Shown: positions 42,064 through 51,518 of the stretch, piece after piece
Position numbering within the stretch: the stretch's first letter is position 1
Layout of the letters: every line of letters starts with the position of its first letter
Assembly: GCF_029961765.1 (NCBI RefSeq)
Contig: NZ_CP124681.1
Location: forward strand, 5,208,001 to 5,272,000
Origin: Nocardioides sp. QY071
Lineage (GTDB): Bacteria; Actinomycetota; Actinomycetes; Propionibacteriales; Nocardioidaceae
Direction: 5' to 3'
Length of the DNA: 64,000 nt
The notes under the pieces: generated by a model
Seen by the model: only the letters and a program-made list of their open reading frames with translations
Told to the model about the DNA's origin: nothing
Databases searched by the model: none
Program-made: the position numbers and the translations under genes

Positions 42064-43056
42064 TTAGCCGACACCCTTGATGAGGTCATCATTGATCACC
42101 TTGTCTGGCGTGAAGTCCTCAAAGTCCGCGACACCGTACTTCTGCAGGAGGTCGACGACAGCAGTCGCGTCATCGACCGTGTAGGGCCTCAGCGTGTACG
42201 ACGACTTGAGCGAGTCATACTGACCCTGCGCGCTCTCCTCGTCGATACTCACGTACTTTGCAATCAGCGGAACGGTCTTCGAACTGTCGCTGAGCGCCAT
42301 CTCACCAGCGGCTTGCAGGCACTTCAAGACACCGGTGGTGACGTCCGTCTTACCCAGCGCTCGATCGCTAGCCACCACAACCGATCTCGACAGACTGTCG
42401 ATCTCAGCAATCCCAGAAGCGCTGTAGATGCTGTGAGCGCCTGCTTCGGTGAGATCCGCTGGAACCGGGGGGAGGTAGACGAAGGCGTCGGCCTTCCCAG
42501 CAACGAACAGGCTCATCGCGGCCGCCGCAGTCCCGCTGTAGACCGTTTTGACGTCAGAGCCAAGCTCGAGACCCACCGAGTCGAACGCGACATGTGCGAC
42601 CACGTCGGGGAGAGATCCTTGGGCCGACGCAACAATTGTCTTGCCCTTCAGATCGGCGAGGCTGTCGATCCCCTCCGCGGCATAGAGCTCAAGGGGCAGC
42701 GAGCCGTACGACGCGATAGCAACCGTAGGCGACCCATTGTTGGCCGCAACAAGGAAGCCACTCGAGCCTTCGACAACATAGTCGATATTGCCGGACGACA
42801 GGCCAGCCGTGGCCGCGGGCAGTGCGAGTCCGGTGACCGTCGGGCGGACGCCATACTCTTCACACATCTCGGGGTCGGATTGTACGAGATACAGGCCACC
42901 CCACGACGCGGTGGGACCCGGCGCATATGCGATGTTGACCTTCGCAATGCCCGAAGCGTCGGCCTCGGACGATTCACTTGAACTGCATGCTGTCGGGAGT
43001 AGGGCCGCTGCCGCAGCAACCACCATGATGGCCGGTCTCGTAAGCTTTGTTCGCAC
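42064..43056 (-). CDS. ABC transporter substrate-binding lipoprotein (NMT1/SsuA-like)
   Basis: A 330-residue protein starting at GTG 43056 behind AAAGGACG. It has a lipoprotein signal peptide with lipobox LPTAC and Cys24 as lipid anchor, so it sits on the outer face of the membrane. The body follows the SsuA/NMT1 plan: VNIAYAPGPTASWGGLYLVQ, SLADLKGKTIVASAQGS near residue 130, and DAFVYLPP near 190. The ligand is unknown. Neighbouring monooxygenase and amidase genes point to a small nitrogen- or sulfur-containing organic compound. Extending the frame upstream adds sequence without signal-peptide character. Confidence 0.87.
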   Translation of the reverse strand: MRTKLTRPAIMVVAAAAALLPTACSSSESSEADASGIAKVNIAYAPGPTASWGGLYLVQSDPEMCEEYGVRPTVTGLALPAATAGLSSGNIDYVVEGSSGFLVAANNGSPTVAIASYGSLPLELYAAEGIDSLADLKGKTIVASAQGSLPDVVAHVAFDSVGLELGSDVKTVYSGTAAAAMSLFVAGKADAFVYLPPVPADLTEAGAHSIYSASGIAEIDSLSRSVVVASDRALGKTDVTTGVLKCLQAAGEMALSDSSKTVPLIAKYVSIDEESAQGQYDSLKSSYTLRPYTVDDATAVVDLLQKYGVADFEDFTPDKVINDDLIKGVG

Positions 43057-43135
43057 TGGTCGCGTCCTTTGATGTATCAATGCTCGGAATGATGTGAGTG
43101 ACAATGTGAAACGGTCGCGTCGTAGTTCGCTCGAA

Positions 43136-43975
43136 CTACTGATCGTTCTCTTCGTCCTTTCGGGGTCGAGTCGGAACCTCCTGCTCATCCTTCAGAAGGT
43201 CCCAGATCTGGCCCACATACTGGTCGAATTTCGGATCCATGCGGGTTTCTGGAGTCCGCGGCCGTGGCAGATCGATGTCAATAACGTCCCTGATCACGGA
43301 ACCCGGGCCACGGGATTGGATAACAACCCGGTCACCCAGGAGCACGGCCTCATCAATCTGATGCGTGATAAATATGCCGGCAGTGTTCGTCGACTCCCAG
43401 ACCCTGAGCAACTCATTCTGAAGCGTCTGACGCTGCTGAGCATCGAGCGCCGCAAAAGGCTCATCCAGCAACAGAATGGCGGGATCGGTGACCAAGGCTC
43501 TGGCGACATTGACCCGCTGCTGCATCCCGCCCGAGAGTTGATAGGGATATGAGTCGGCGAATTCGATCAGCCCGACAGTCTTCAGGGCGTCACGCGCTCG
43601 CTCCTCGGCCACACGACGTTTCTCACCCGCTATCCGCAACGGATACGCCACATTCGCCAGCGCGGTCCGCCACGGCAAGAGCGAAGCCTTCTGGAATACG
43701 ACCGAGACGTTCTTACTCGCCCCGACGACCGGCCGACCGAAGATTTCAATCGATCCCAGTTGGTAGGGTGTCAGGCCGGCGATCGCACCCAGCAGTGTTG
43801 ACTTTCCGCATCCGCTTGGTCCGACCACGCAGACGAGTTCGCCCGGGCGAACGTCAAAGCAGGCGCTTCGCACCGCTACGAATTCGCGACCGCGCACTTG
43901 GTACTGCACCCGAACGTCACGGAGTGCGATCGGCGGGTTGGTCGGCGTCGTGGTTCGCGCCTCACGCTCCTTCAT
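43136..43975 (-). CDS. ABC transporter ATP-binding protein (SsuB/TauB/NrtD type)
   Basis: A 279-residue ATPase. Walker A GPSGCGKST is at 52-60, the Q-loop is in VFQKASLLPWRT, the signature is LSGGMQQRVNVARAL and Walker B is LLLDEPFAALD, with the switch histidine in FITHQIDEA. It energises the permease and lipoprotein encoded downstream. The ATG lies one base after the monooxygenase stop, showing that transport and oxidation genes are co-translated. Confidence 0.92.
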   Translation of the reverse strand: MKEREARTTTPTNPPIALRDVRVQYQVRGREFVAVRSACFDVRPGELVCVVGPSGCGKSTLLGAIAGLTPYQLGSIEIFGRPVVGASKNVSVVFQKASLLPWRTALANVAYPLRIAGEKRRVAEERARDALKTVGLIEFADSYPYQLSGGMQQRVNVARALVTDPAILLLDEPFAALDAQQRQTLQNELLRVWESTNTAGIFITHQIDEAVLLGDRVVIQSRGPGSVIRDVIDIDLPRPRTPETRMDPKFDQYVGQIWDLLKDEQEVPTRPRKDEENDQ

Positions 43976-43976
43976 C

Positions 43977-45311
43977 TCAACTCCGCCCGTCACGTCGCTG
44001 CATGTCTGGCCGTTGCAGTCCAAGATGGTCGCGCAGCGAGTTGCCTTTGTACTCCATGCGGAAGAGTCCGCGGCGCTGCAGAATCGGGACCACCTCGTCA
44101 ACGAAGATCTCGATACCGTCGGGGGTGTGGGCGGGCACCAGCATGATTCCGTCGCATGCCTCGTTCGTGAACCACTCCTGCAAAGAGTCGGCAATCTGCT
44201 CGGGTGAGCCAACCAAATTCCAATGCCCGTTGTGCGACAGGTGCGTCTCGATCATCCGGCGAAGTGTGTAACCCGGAGTGAGCGCCAACTCCTTAAACAA
44301 TTGCGGTCGGCTTTGTCGCGCGACGAGCGCCGAGGTGTCTTCGGGGAGCCGATCGACCGGAATGGGTTCGTCGAGATCCAAACCGGAGAGGTCAACCCCG
44401 CCGAGTTCCTCCTGCAAGCCGATCAGGCCGTAGTCGACGTCCATCAGCGACACCGCCTCGTCCCGGATCCGGCAAGCTTCCTCCTCCGTCGATCCGATGA
44501 ACGTGCTGCACCCCGGCAGGAGCTTGACCTGGCCCGGATCGCGACCGGCCGCGGCGATCCGCCGACGCATGTCGCCGTAGAACTCCTGCGCCGAGGAGAT
44601 GTTCGGCGCTGCGGAGAAGATCACCTCGGCGTAGCGCGCAGCGAAGTCGCGCCCGGTCGCCGACGCTCCCGCCTGCACCAGCACCGGACGACCCTGGGGA
44701 GATCGACTCACATCGAGCGGCCCCTCGACATTGAAGTAGCCGCCCGAGTGGTTAATCGGGTGGACCTTGGTGACGTCGGTGTAGATCCCTGACGCCTTGT
44801 CCACGAGAAGGGCATCGTCTGCGATCGAGTCCCAGAGCGCGGTAGCTACCTCGATGAATTCCTCTGCCCTGGCGTACCGGTCCGGCTGGGCGGCCAGCGG
44901 CACGCCGTAGTTGCGAGTCCCGAGGAACGACGTGACGATGTTCCATCCCGCTCGTCCATTGCTGAGATGGTCGAGCGTAGCGAACTGCCGGGCCAGCGTG
45001 TAAGGCTCGTTGTAGGTAGTGGAGGACGTCCCCACCAGTCCGATTCGACTGGTCCGAGCCGCCAGAGCAGACAGGAGACCGATCGGTTCCAGCTTGGGTG
45101 CCTGTCGAGGCCGACTGGGCAGCTCCAGCACGGGCGCATCGGCGATGAAGAGCGCGTCGAGCTTTCCTCGTTCTGCGACCTGCGCGATCTCGACCCAGTA
45201 GTCCAGAGAGGAGAACTCGGCAGCCCTGCTCACCTCTCTCCGCCAGCCACCGAGGCTGTCCGGCTGTGTGATAGCCATCGCGATGTGCATGGCCCGTTCC
45301 GGTGAAGGCAT
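43977..45311 (-). CDS. LLM class flavin-dependent monooxygenase (NtaA/SnaA/DszA family)
   Basis: A 444-residue FMN-dependent monooxygenase component. Typical family blocks are DALFIADAP near residue 52, RTSRIGLVGTSSTTYNEPYT near 85, GRAGWNIVTSFLGTRNYG near 118 and PVLVQAGASATGRDFAARYA near 205. These enzymes use reduced FMN delivered by a separate reductase to cleave C-N or C-S bonds, as in nitrilotriacetate or dibenzothiophene sulfone breakdown. Candidate partner reductases are encoded at 49734 and 51012. Position between amidase and importer genes supports a catabolic role; the substrate is not evident. Confidence 0.87.
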   Translation of the reverse strand: MPSPERAMHIAMAITQPDSLGGWRREVSRAAEFSSLDYWVEIAQVAERGKLDALFIADAPVLELPSRPRQAPKLEPIGLLSALAARTSRIGLVGTSSTTYNEPYTLARQFATLDHLSNGRAGWNIVTSFLGTRNYGVPLAAQPDRYARAEEFIEVATALWDSIADDALLVDKASGIYTDVTKVHPINHSGGYFNVEGPLDVSRSPQGRPVLVQAGASATGRDFAARYAEVIFSAAPNISSAQEFYGDMRRRIAAAGRDPGQVKLLPGCSTFIGSTEEEACRIRDEAVSLMDVDYGLIGLQEELGGVDLSGLDLDEPIPVDRLPEDTSALVARQSRPQLFKELALTPGYTLRRMIETHLSHNGHWNLVGSPEQIADSLQEWFTNEACDGIMLVPAHTPDGIEIFVDEVVPILQRRGLFRMEYKGNSLRDHLGLQRPDMQRRDGRS

Positions 45312-45374
45312 TCTCTAGCCAACCTCTCGTCTGTAGTCGTTGTCGTTCAGCACGGCTGAAGTAGGGCTCGTGGC

Positions 45375-46334
45375 TCAGAAGTTGCTGCGGGACTCCGCGA
45401 CCTGTCGCGGCAGATGTACGGCGGCGAGACTCTCGTAGGCGACCCAGGCCGCATCGGGCGCGAGGTGCCGGTCCATGCCCGCGCCGAGAGAGATCGCCAC
45501 GCTCGCGAACGGGTTCACCAGCTGGCAGATCTTGATCTCCAGCAAGAGCGATGCGAGGAGGTATGCCTGCTCTTCGCTCTCACCCGTCGCTTCGCGGACT
45601 GCGGCGATGGCAACGGGCAACACGGCTGCGACGGCTTCCTCGACGTCCGCGCCGATGCCGATGACCCAGCACCGGTGCTTCGCCATGACGATGGGGTGAG
45701 GAAGTCCCCACGAGGCGAGCTTGGTGGCTACGAGGTCGACCTCCGCTTCCACCTCGATGCCGGTACCGCACAGCTCGCCGTCGCCGATCGCGGCGTGCAC
45801 GTCGCCGCAGAAGATGCCACCGCCGGGTACCGCCGCCGGCGCCCACAACATGGCGCCGGCGCCAAGGAGCGGCACGTCGAGGTTGCCGCCATGGGGGCCG
45901 AGAGTTCGCGACTCCTTGGCACTTGCCGGCAGCACCCCCAGGGCGCCGAGGTGAAGCTGCGACGGCACCGTTCGACTATTCCTGCCGCCGGTCGACAACG
46001 TCTCGGTGTCGAAGGCGCGGCAGGCCAGCCATCCGGGGTTGCGAAATCCGAGGCCAGGTCGCGTCCAAACGTGGCCACGCGACGAGGGGCGTACGCCGAT
46101 GACGGCAATGCCCAGCGCGTCGCCGATGTCGACGCCCGCGACTCCGACCGGGCCCGCCACCGGGAAGAGCCGCGCGGGGTCGATCGCGTCCACAGTCACG
46201 CCCGGACGCACTTGGTTGCCAGACGCGTCTGGAATGCTCAGAGAGAACACCTCGCCAAGCGACACGGTGACGACATGCGGGGTGTCGGGCCCGACGGAAT
46301 ACAGGAGGTCGTCGATGACCGGAGCGTTGCTCAC
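45375..46334 (-). CDS. Acetamidase/formamidase family protein
   Basis: A 319-residue member of the FmdA_AmdA family. Recognisable blocks are GPVGVAGVDIGDALGIAVIG near residue 60, GPHGGNLDVPLLGAGAMLW near 140, and GGIFCGDVHAAIGDGELCGTG near 165, which carries metal-binding histidine and acidic residues. The family hydrolyses short amides to ammonia and the acid. It starts at GTG 46334 overlapping the stop of the IclR gene (GTGA). It may act on an amide released by the monooxygenase encoded next. Confidence 0.87.
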   Translation of the reverse strand: MSNAPVIDDLLYSVGPDTPHVVTVSLGEVFSLSIPDASGNQVRPGVTVDAIDPARLFPVAGPVGVAGVDIGDALGIAVIGVRPSSRGHVWTRPGLGFRNPGWLACRAFDTETLSTGGRNSRTVPSQLHLGALGVLPASAKESRTLGPHGGNLDVPLLGAGAMLWAPAAVPGGGIFCGDVHAAIGDGELCGTGIEVEAEVDLVATKLASWGLPHPIVMAKHRCWVIGIGADVEEAVAAVLPVAIAAVREATGESEEQAYLLASLLLEIKICQLVNPFASVAISLGAGMDRHLAPDAAWVAYESLAAVHLPRQVAESRSNF

Positions 46335-47110
46335 GCCGGCCCCTGCCCGCCCGCGACCGTCTCGGACATAGCCGCGGCCGCCGCCTTCATCATTGTGACC
46401 CGCGCAGCACGGTCCTCCGAGGTCCACGCCGTCGAGGTGTTGGCGATCGCCGCAGCACCGAGGATGCGCCCGCCGGGATCCACCAGGGGGACCGCGATCG
46501 CAGTGACGCCGATGTCGACCTCGTCGACGCTGAGAACGTAGCCGTCCTCGAGCGTCTGGGACCGTAGCGCTCGCAACACCTCGGGGGACGTATGGGTACC
46601 GACCGTACGTGCGGCCAGCTCCCCGCCAAGGTAGAGCTCCACCTCGTCGTCGTCGAGGTGAGCCAGGATGCATCTTGCAGCTGCACCGATGTGCATCGGT
46701 AGGCGTCGCCCGATGTCACAGTAGAAGACCAGGCTGGCCCCGCTTTGGATCTTGTCGACGAAGATCGCTTCGTAGCCTTCTGCCTTCGCGATGGTGATCG
46801 TTTCGCCGAAGTGCGTGGCCACGGGCCGGAACGCCGTCCGTGCCGCGCCGCGCAGGTCGAAGCCGCTGCGCACCCGCGAGATCAGCTCCGTCACCTTCAG
46901 AGTCGCGACATAACCGCCGTGGAAGCCGTTGACGCGCGCATATCCGGTCGCGATGAGCGTGTTGACGATCCGATACGCGGTCGGTTGCGCGACCTCCAGC
47001 TCTGCCGCCAACTCTGCCAGTGAGACCGGCTGCGTTGCCTGGCACAGGTACTCCAGAGCCTTCAGCACGCGCAGTGCGGACTGCACCAGCGGTGTCTCGC
47101 CGGCGCTCAC
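46331..47110 (-). CDS. IclR family transcriptional regulator of the amide/monooxygenase cluster
   Basis: A 259-residue regulator starting at GTG with GGAG seven bases upstream. The winged helix is at about residues 10-70 (SLAELAAELEVAQPTAYRIV) and the effector domain includes RRLPMHIGAAARCILAHLDD. Located in the middle of the operon, it probably controls it. The two copies of AACTTTC-N7-GAAAGTT found upstream of the amidase (49232) and the second cupin (52095) have the palindromic form expected for an IclR site and are its likely operators. Confidence 0.88.
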   Translation of the reverse strand: MSAGETPLVQSALRVLKALEYLCQATQPVSLAELAAELEVAQPTAYRIVNTLIATGYARVNGFHGGYVATLKVTELISRVRSGFDLRGAARTAFRPVATHFGETITIAKAEGYEAIFVDKIQSGASLVFYCDIGRRLPMHIGAAARCILAHLDDDEVELYLGGELAARTVGTHTSPEVLRALRSQTLEDGYVLSVDEVDIGVTAIAVPLVDPGGRILGAAAIANTSTAWTSEDRAARVTMMKAAAAAMSETVAGGQGPA

Positions 47111-47143
47111 GAAGGAACTCCGTAAGATGAAGGTGCTCCCACT

Positions 47144-47449
47144 TCACGAACCCGCACGCGTCGACCTGATCTCGATCAAAAGGTTCCGGTAGCGAGCCTG
47201 GCCGAGGTTGGTCAGTGCGTGCAGCTCCCCCACCGGGTGCCATTCGAACGACTCGCCTTCTACATCCCGCTCGCGAGAGCCGTCAGCGTCCGCCACCCCC
47301 AAGTGACCGTCCGTCTGGTGCATCACCAGGTACGGCACCTCGTGCTGGTGCAGCGGCAGCTCCTCGCCGCCGTCCAGGTCGACCTGCCACACACGAACCT
47401 GCTCGTTCTCGAACAGGATCGCGTTACCTATCGGGTGTAGCTCACTCAT
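47144..47449 (-). CDS. Small cupin protein (copy 1)
   Basis: A 101-residue single-domain cupin: VWQVDLDGGEELPLHQHEVP carries the first-motif histidines, and FEWHPVGELHALTNLG the second. Small cupins of this kind occur as accessory proteins of catabolic operons, binding a metal or a pathway compound. It lies between the amidase and IclR genes with 33-80 base gaps. A paralogue is encoded at 51515 and shares most of its first 60 residues. Confidence 0.8.
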   Translation of the reverse strand: MSELHPIGNAILFENEQVRVWQVDLDGGEELPLHQHEVPYLVMHQTDGHLGVADADGSRERDVEGESFEWHPVGELHALTNLGQARYRNLLIEIRSTRAGS

Positions 47450-47529
47450 TGCTCATCCGCCTTCTGTTGCGCGATATATGGGTTGCCAAGGACGTTGGTC
47501 TCAGTCGATCCGGAACGACCGGCCGCCAG

Positions 47530-48957
47530 CTACAGCGTTGGCCACAGGTGTGCCCAGGGCTGAATGCGTTCGAAGGCCGAGGCCAAAGCCAGCACCGTGG
47601 CGTCTTCGTGCCTGCGTCCCACGATTTGCAGCCCGACCGGCAGACCGTCTGCGGTCTGCCCTGCCGGCACCGAGATCGCCGGCTGGCCGGAGAAGTTGAA
47701 CGGGTAGCAGGGCGCCCAGGCGAGGTGGCCGACCTGACGACCGGCGACCGTCGACGGGTTCACTGCTCCGAGTTCGAATGCCGGCAGTCCCACCGTTGGC
47801 GTCAGGAGAAGGTCGTAGTCGGTGAAGAAGTCGTTGAGGGTCGCGACGTTCTGCTGGCGCAGCCGAACCGCCCCCACGTAGTCGACCGCACTGGTTCTTT
47901 GGTGTGCCTCGGCGTATGCCACGAGCTCCTGGTCCATCAATGCCTTCTGCTCCGCTGGTCGACTTGCGTGACCACCGGCTTGGACGACGCCGTAGAGGAT
48001 GTCGAGAAGCTCGGCCATCGAGTCGAGTCTGGGTGTGGCGTCCTCCACGGTGAGCACCAGAGTTGAGATGACGTGAACGGCACGAGTGACGATCTCCATC
48101 ACCTCGCGCTCGACCGGCGTGTCGGCGAGCTTCGGTGCCCAGGCAACCCGTAGGCCGCTCGTCCCAGACAGCACAGCGTCATCTCCACCCGAGGGGTCGA
48201 GGGTGGAGAGTGGGTCCCGGGGGTCGTAGCCGCGGATCGCGCGGTACAGCAGTCCGCAGTCGTCCACGGTTCGGGCCATCGGGCCGACATGCGCGACCAG
48301 CTCACTGCCCCCCAAGGCGGGGTACTGGGCCACGTGCCCGAACGTGGGCTTGAGTCCGACGATGCCGCAGAAGCTTGCGGGGATCCGGATGGACCCGGCT
48401 CCATCAGACCCGACTGAGAGCGGCCCCATGCCGGCCGCGACGGCTGCCGCGGCACCGCCGCTGGACCCTCCGGCTGTCGTGGAGACGTTCCATGGGTTGC
48501 TGCACTCACCATGCAGCGGATTGTCGGTCGTCCCCCTCCAAGCGAACTCCGGCATACTGGTGCGCCCGACGACGATCGCGCCAGCGACCCGAAGTCGAAG
48601 CACTGTCGGTGAATCGGCGGGAGCGACGAAGTCCGTCATCAGGCGGGAGCCCGAGGTAGCGACGTCGCCCTGGTGCCAAAGATTGTCCTTGATGGACACA
48701 GGCACTCCATGGAGCGGGCCGAGCGGCTCCCCTGCGCCGATTGCGGACTCGGCCGCCTTCGCCTGCGCCAGAGCGCGTTGGCCGTGCACATCGACGTAGG
48801 CGTTCAGTGCGCCGTTGAACTGATTGATCCGTTCCAGGACGGCCTCGACGACCTCTACCGGCGAGACCTCATGGGTGCGAATCATCGCGGCCAGCCGCGT
48901 TGCTGGGATCTGCCAAAGTTCCTCTGCGCCCGACTGGGGCGCTCCATTGCTCGTCAT
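47530..48957 (-). CDS. Amidase (amidase-signature family)
   Basis: A 475-residue amidase with a full Ser-cisSer-Lys triad: Lys90 in PVSIKDN, Ser165/Ser166 in TAGGSSGGAAAAVAAG and Ser189 in GSDGAGSIRIPAS. It hydrolyses a carboxamide in the cytoplasm. It is the first gene of the leftward operon that continues to the ABC permease. A palindromic operator candidate is 275 bases upstream, with no gene between. Substrate unknown. Confidence 0.9.
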   Translation of the reverse strand: MTSNGAPQSGAEELWQIPATRLAAMIRTHEVSPVEVVEAVLERINQFNGALNAYVDVHGQRALAQAKAAESAIGAGEPLGPLHGVPVSIKDNLWHQGDVATSGSRLMTDFVAPADSPTVLRLRVAGAIVVGRTSMPEFAWRGTTDNPLHGECSNPWNVSTTAGGSSGGAAAAVAAGMGPLSVGSDGAGSIRIPASFCGIVGLKPTFGHVAQYPALGGSELVAHVGPMARTVDDCGLLYRAIRGYDPRDPLSTLDPSGGDDAVLSGTSGLRVAWAPKLADTPVEREVMEIVTRAVHVISTLVLTVEDATPRLDSMAELLDILYGVVQAGGHASRPAEQKALMDQELVAYAEAHQRTSAVDYVGAVRLRQQNVATLNDFFTDYDLLLTPTVGLPAFELGAVNPSTVAGRQVGHLAWAPCYPFNFSGQPAISVPAGQTADGLPVGLQIVGRRHEDATVLALASAFERIQPWAHLWPTL

Positions 48958-49231
48958 CTGGGCTCTTTTCGTTGCTCGGAAAGCCGACCCTCGGAGATTT
49001 GAAGATTGATCAGTGGGACCACTGACGGAATCGTTTCGGCCGCATTCAGGCCTCGAGCACTGATCGCGCTACGCGTGCCGTTTTCACGCGCGATTCAGGC
49101 CCTGGGATAACTATCGGCATGAAATTCCTGCCCACACTTCACCCGACTCACGCGACCCGAGGATCGAACCGATGGATCTCGGTGCGGTCGAACCCCTGGA
49201 TGAGCCGCGATACTTTCCTCGACCTCGGCCC

Positions 49232-49252
49232 AACTTTCGTTTTGTGAAAGTT
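49232..49252. promoter_or_regulatory. Palindromic operator candidate, copy 1 (upstream of amidase)
   Basis: AACTTTC and GAAAGTT are perfect inverted arms around seven bases, followed by AGCTTTCG. The same arrangement, with conserved flanks (TTA-N-CTTTC), is at 52095-52115 in front of the cupin 2 operon. About 50 bases downstream both share a GGCGTCAAC-ACTTCGTGCGC block. Confidence 0.65.
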
Positions 49253-49733
49253 AGCTTTCGCTTCTGCAGAATGCTATTCACTTCTCGGACTTGGCGTCAA
49301 CCACTTCGTGCGCGTTCGTGACCTGGCGGCGGTCGGTCGGTCGGTCCGGTCGGTCGGGTCGGTAGAGACTTCTGCCGGTCACAACCCGCACAGTCGGGTT
49401 CGACAGGAACGACGTTGAGCAATAGGCATAGCCCAGAGCAGGGTCCGGCTATGTGTGACACACAGAATCGGACGCTTGCCGGCAAAGGACGCTGCCGGCG
49501 CCCGGCCACGAAGCGCCGACGTGCGACAGACCTCTCCCGTGGCATGGCGAGTCCGGCGGGATCGAGGCCGCGGAGGCCACGCGACTAACCGGTCCACGGG
49601 CGGGCGCGACGCTTACGCTGCCGCGGTTCGGGAGAAGACGCGCTGGAAGAGAGCATGTCGACGGGCCGCTGAGCCCGGGTGGCCGACGGGCGACCCGGCG
49701 CGCTGACCAACGTGTTGACGGTGTCGAGCCTCG
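49253..49733. other. Gene-free interval with a short GGTC tandem run
   Basis: No coding sequence is convincing. A run of GGTC/CGGTC units occupies about 49329-49363. The stretch separates the amidase operon from the reductase operon (the left part, 48958-49231, is also empty) and may contain decayed insertion-sequence DNA, but I cannot name it. Confidence 0.35.
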
Positions 49734-51011
49734 CTACTCAGCCCGTGGTGTGCTCAGCGCCCTGTCTTGCCGGGTTCCAGGTGCTTCGTGGCTCGCCCAC
49801 ATCGGCGTGTTGTGGGCTCGCTCAATCTCGGCAGATGCTCGTGCGCAGGCCTGCAGAACTGCGTCGACGTACTCGTCCAACTCGGCGCGGCTGACCGGTC
49901 TCATGGGTCCCCAGGCCGTGAGTGCGAACGCGACAGATCCATCCGGGGCGAATACAGGACCGGCGAGGGAGCGCAGTTCGTACGACTCGCTTTCGGGAAA
50001 CTCCGCTGGATTATACTTATCGGAGACTTCTTTGACCTCGGCGAGAAACGCCTTCCTAGTGATCGACGGATCGTTGTCATTGAGGCGTGTCCAGGTGTGC
50101 TCGAGCCTAGCCACCTCCTTGTGCCCGAGAGCGAGAGCGAACCCCCGTTCGCGCACACGGTCAGGAACCTTCGCATACTCATCTCGCTCGCCTGGAGAGA
50201 TGGACGACCCGGCATTGCTGATCCAAATGTCCTGGAGCGCCGTCGGTCCCCAGGCTGCGAACACGCTTCCGAGTGGAGGCATGAACGGAAGCCGTTGGCC
50301 GACGCTGGTGGGCGTGACGGAGCCGCGGATGCGACCTGAAGTGGCCGCCAACACGAGTTCATCGCCAACGAGCGCCATCGCAGCGACTTCGGTGTCGAAC
50401 CGGTAGGCGAGCTCGTCCATGTGGACTCGGGCGACATCAATGAACTTCAGCTGATTGACGAGTGCCGAGTCTTGGCTAGCCAGCGAGAGGGGCCGGAAGG
50501 ACCCGTAGCCGCCTCGGAAGAAGAGCAAGGGGTATCCGCTGTTGTGGACCTCCATGGCTTCGACTCGCGCGACCACGATGTCGTGATCGCCCGCATCGTG
50601 GATGACGTCCACGATGCAGTCGATGTGCGCTACCGCGCCGTCCAGGAGAGGGTTGCCGAACTCGGTGAGGTCCCATCCGATGTCGCGGAACTTGTCCTCT
50701 TTGCGCGTCGCCACATTCCGACAGACGTCTTCCTGATCGGCTCCGAGGAAGTTGACGCAGTAGCGGTCGCCAGCTTCGCGCAACGAGTGCCACGAGCTTG
50801 AGGTCTTGCTCGGGAGAAACGCAATCAGAGGCGGATCGAGCGAGACCGACGTGAAGGACCCGACGGTCATCCCCAACGGATCACCCGTCGAGGAGATGGC
50901 GGTCACCACGACAACGCCGGTCGGGTACTGTCCCAGAACTTCTCGAAAGTGATTAGGCTCGAAAGAGCTCATGGCGTCTCCGCTCGTAGATGGTCGGGTG
51001 CTGATCGTCAT
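49734..51011 (-). CDS. Flavin reductase fused to an IclR-type effector domain
   Basis: A 425-residue fusion. Residues about 20-170 are a flavin reductase-like domain of the HpaC/DszD group (LGQYPTGVVVVTA, GMTVGSFTSVSLDPPLIAFL, RYCVNFLGADQEDV). Residues about 190-400 resemble the C-terminal effector domain of IclR regulators (FDTEVAAMALVGDELVLAAT, RLPFMPPLGSVFAAWGPTAL, VSRAELDEYVDAVLQACARA), without a DNA-binding helix-turn-helix. The p-hydroxyphenylacetate reductase C1 is known to carry a MarR-like control domain, so an effector-gated reductase is plausible. The ATG follows the upstream stop directly (TGAATG). It would feed FMNH2 to the LLM monooxygenase. Confidence 0.8.
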   Translation of the reverse strand: MTISTRPSTSGDAMSSFEPNHFREVLGQYPTGVVVVTAISSTGDPLGMTVGSFTSVSLDPPLIAFLPSKTSSSWHSLREAGDRYCVNFLGADQEDVCRNVATRKEDKFRDIGWDLTEFGNPLLDGAVAHIDCIVDVIHDAGDHDIVVARVEAMEVHNSGYPLLFFRGGYGSFRPLSLASQDSALVNQLKFIDVARVHMDELAYRFDTEVAAMALVGDELVLAATSGRIRGSVTPTSVGQRLPFMPPLGSVFAAWGPTALQDIWISNAGSSISPGERDEYAKVPDRVRERGFALALGHKEVARLEHTWTRLNDNDPSITRKAFLAEVKEVSDKYNPAEFPESESYELRSLAGPVFAPDGSVAFALTAWGPMRPVSRAELDEYVDAVLQACARASAEIERAHNTPMWASHEAPGTRQDRALSTPRAE

Positions 51012-51518
51012 TCAAAGACTCCTGCCGGCCCCGAGGGCCAGGGTGCGCACGACCGGGCCCCACGTTGCGAGCCACCGCTCGCGCGCCGGATCCTCTGCGT
51101 AGTCCCTGTCGATCTGGTACACCGACGGCGCTGGACAAGTGGCCCCGAGTTCGACCAGGACGGGCTTGAGCGTCAACTCCGGAGCAAGGGCATGGCGCCA
51201 ATCCGCGCCGAGCATCAGTGGCACAGCCACAACGCCGCGCAGTCCCGTGCCGGTGTCGAACTGGTCCAGGAACAGCTTGAGCAGCCCGGCGTAGGTCCCT
51301 TTGAAGGTCGGGCTTGCCACGATTGCCAAGTCGGTGGCAGCGACCTGCTCAACGCGGGCACGGACCTCTTCATCGCCCCAATCCAATAGCCGAGGCGCAA
51401 AATCGACCACGTCGATCAAGTCTGGCTCGGCGCCAGTGAGGCCCGTCGCCAGACGCCGTGCCGCGTCCACCGTGCGCGACTGCGGCTTGGGGTTACCCGC
51501 CACGACAGTGACCCTCAT
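51012..51518 (-). CDS. NADPH-dependent FMN reductase (SsuE/MsuE-like)
   Basis: A 168-residue flavodoxin-fold reductase. VVAGNPKPQSRTVDAARRLA is the N-terminal phosphate loop, SPTFKGTYAGLLKLFLDQF the family-typical middle segment, and VPLMLGADWRHALAPELTLK follows. SsuE-type enzymes supply reduced FMN to LLM monooxygenases. It overlaps cupin 2 by ATGA and abuts the reductase-IclR fusion gene, so two different flavin reductases are made from one transcript. Confidence 0.87.
   Translation of the reverse strand: MRVTVVAGNPKPQSRTVDAARRLATGLTGAEPDLIDVVDFAPRLLDWGDEEVRARVEQVAATDLAIVASPTFKGTYAGLLKLFLDQFDTGTGLRGVVAVPLMLGADWRHALAPELTLKPVLVELGATCPAPSVYQIDRDYAEDPARERWLATWGPVVRTLALGAGRSL

Noticed and set aside
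49329..49363. GGTC-rich tandem run as a CRISPR or VNTR
   Set aside because: Units are four to five bases with no spacers; too short for any array.
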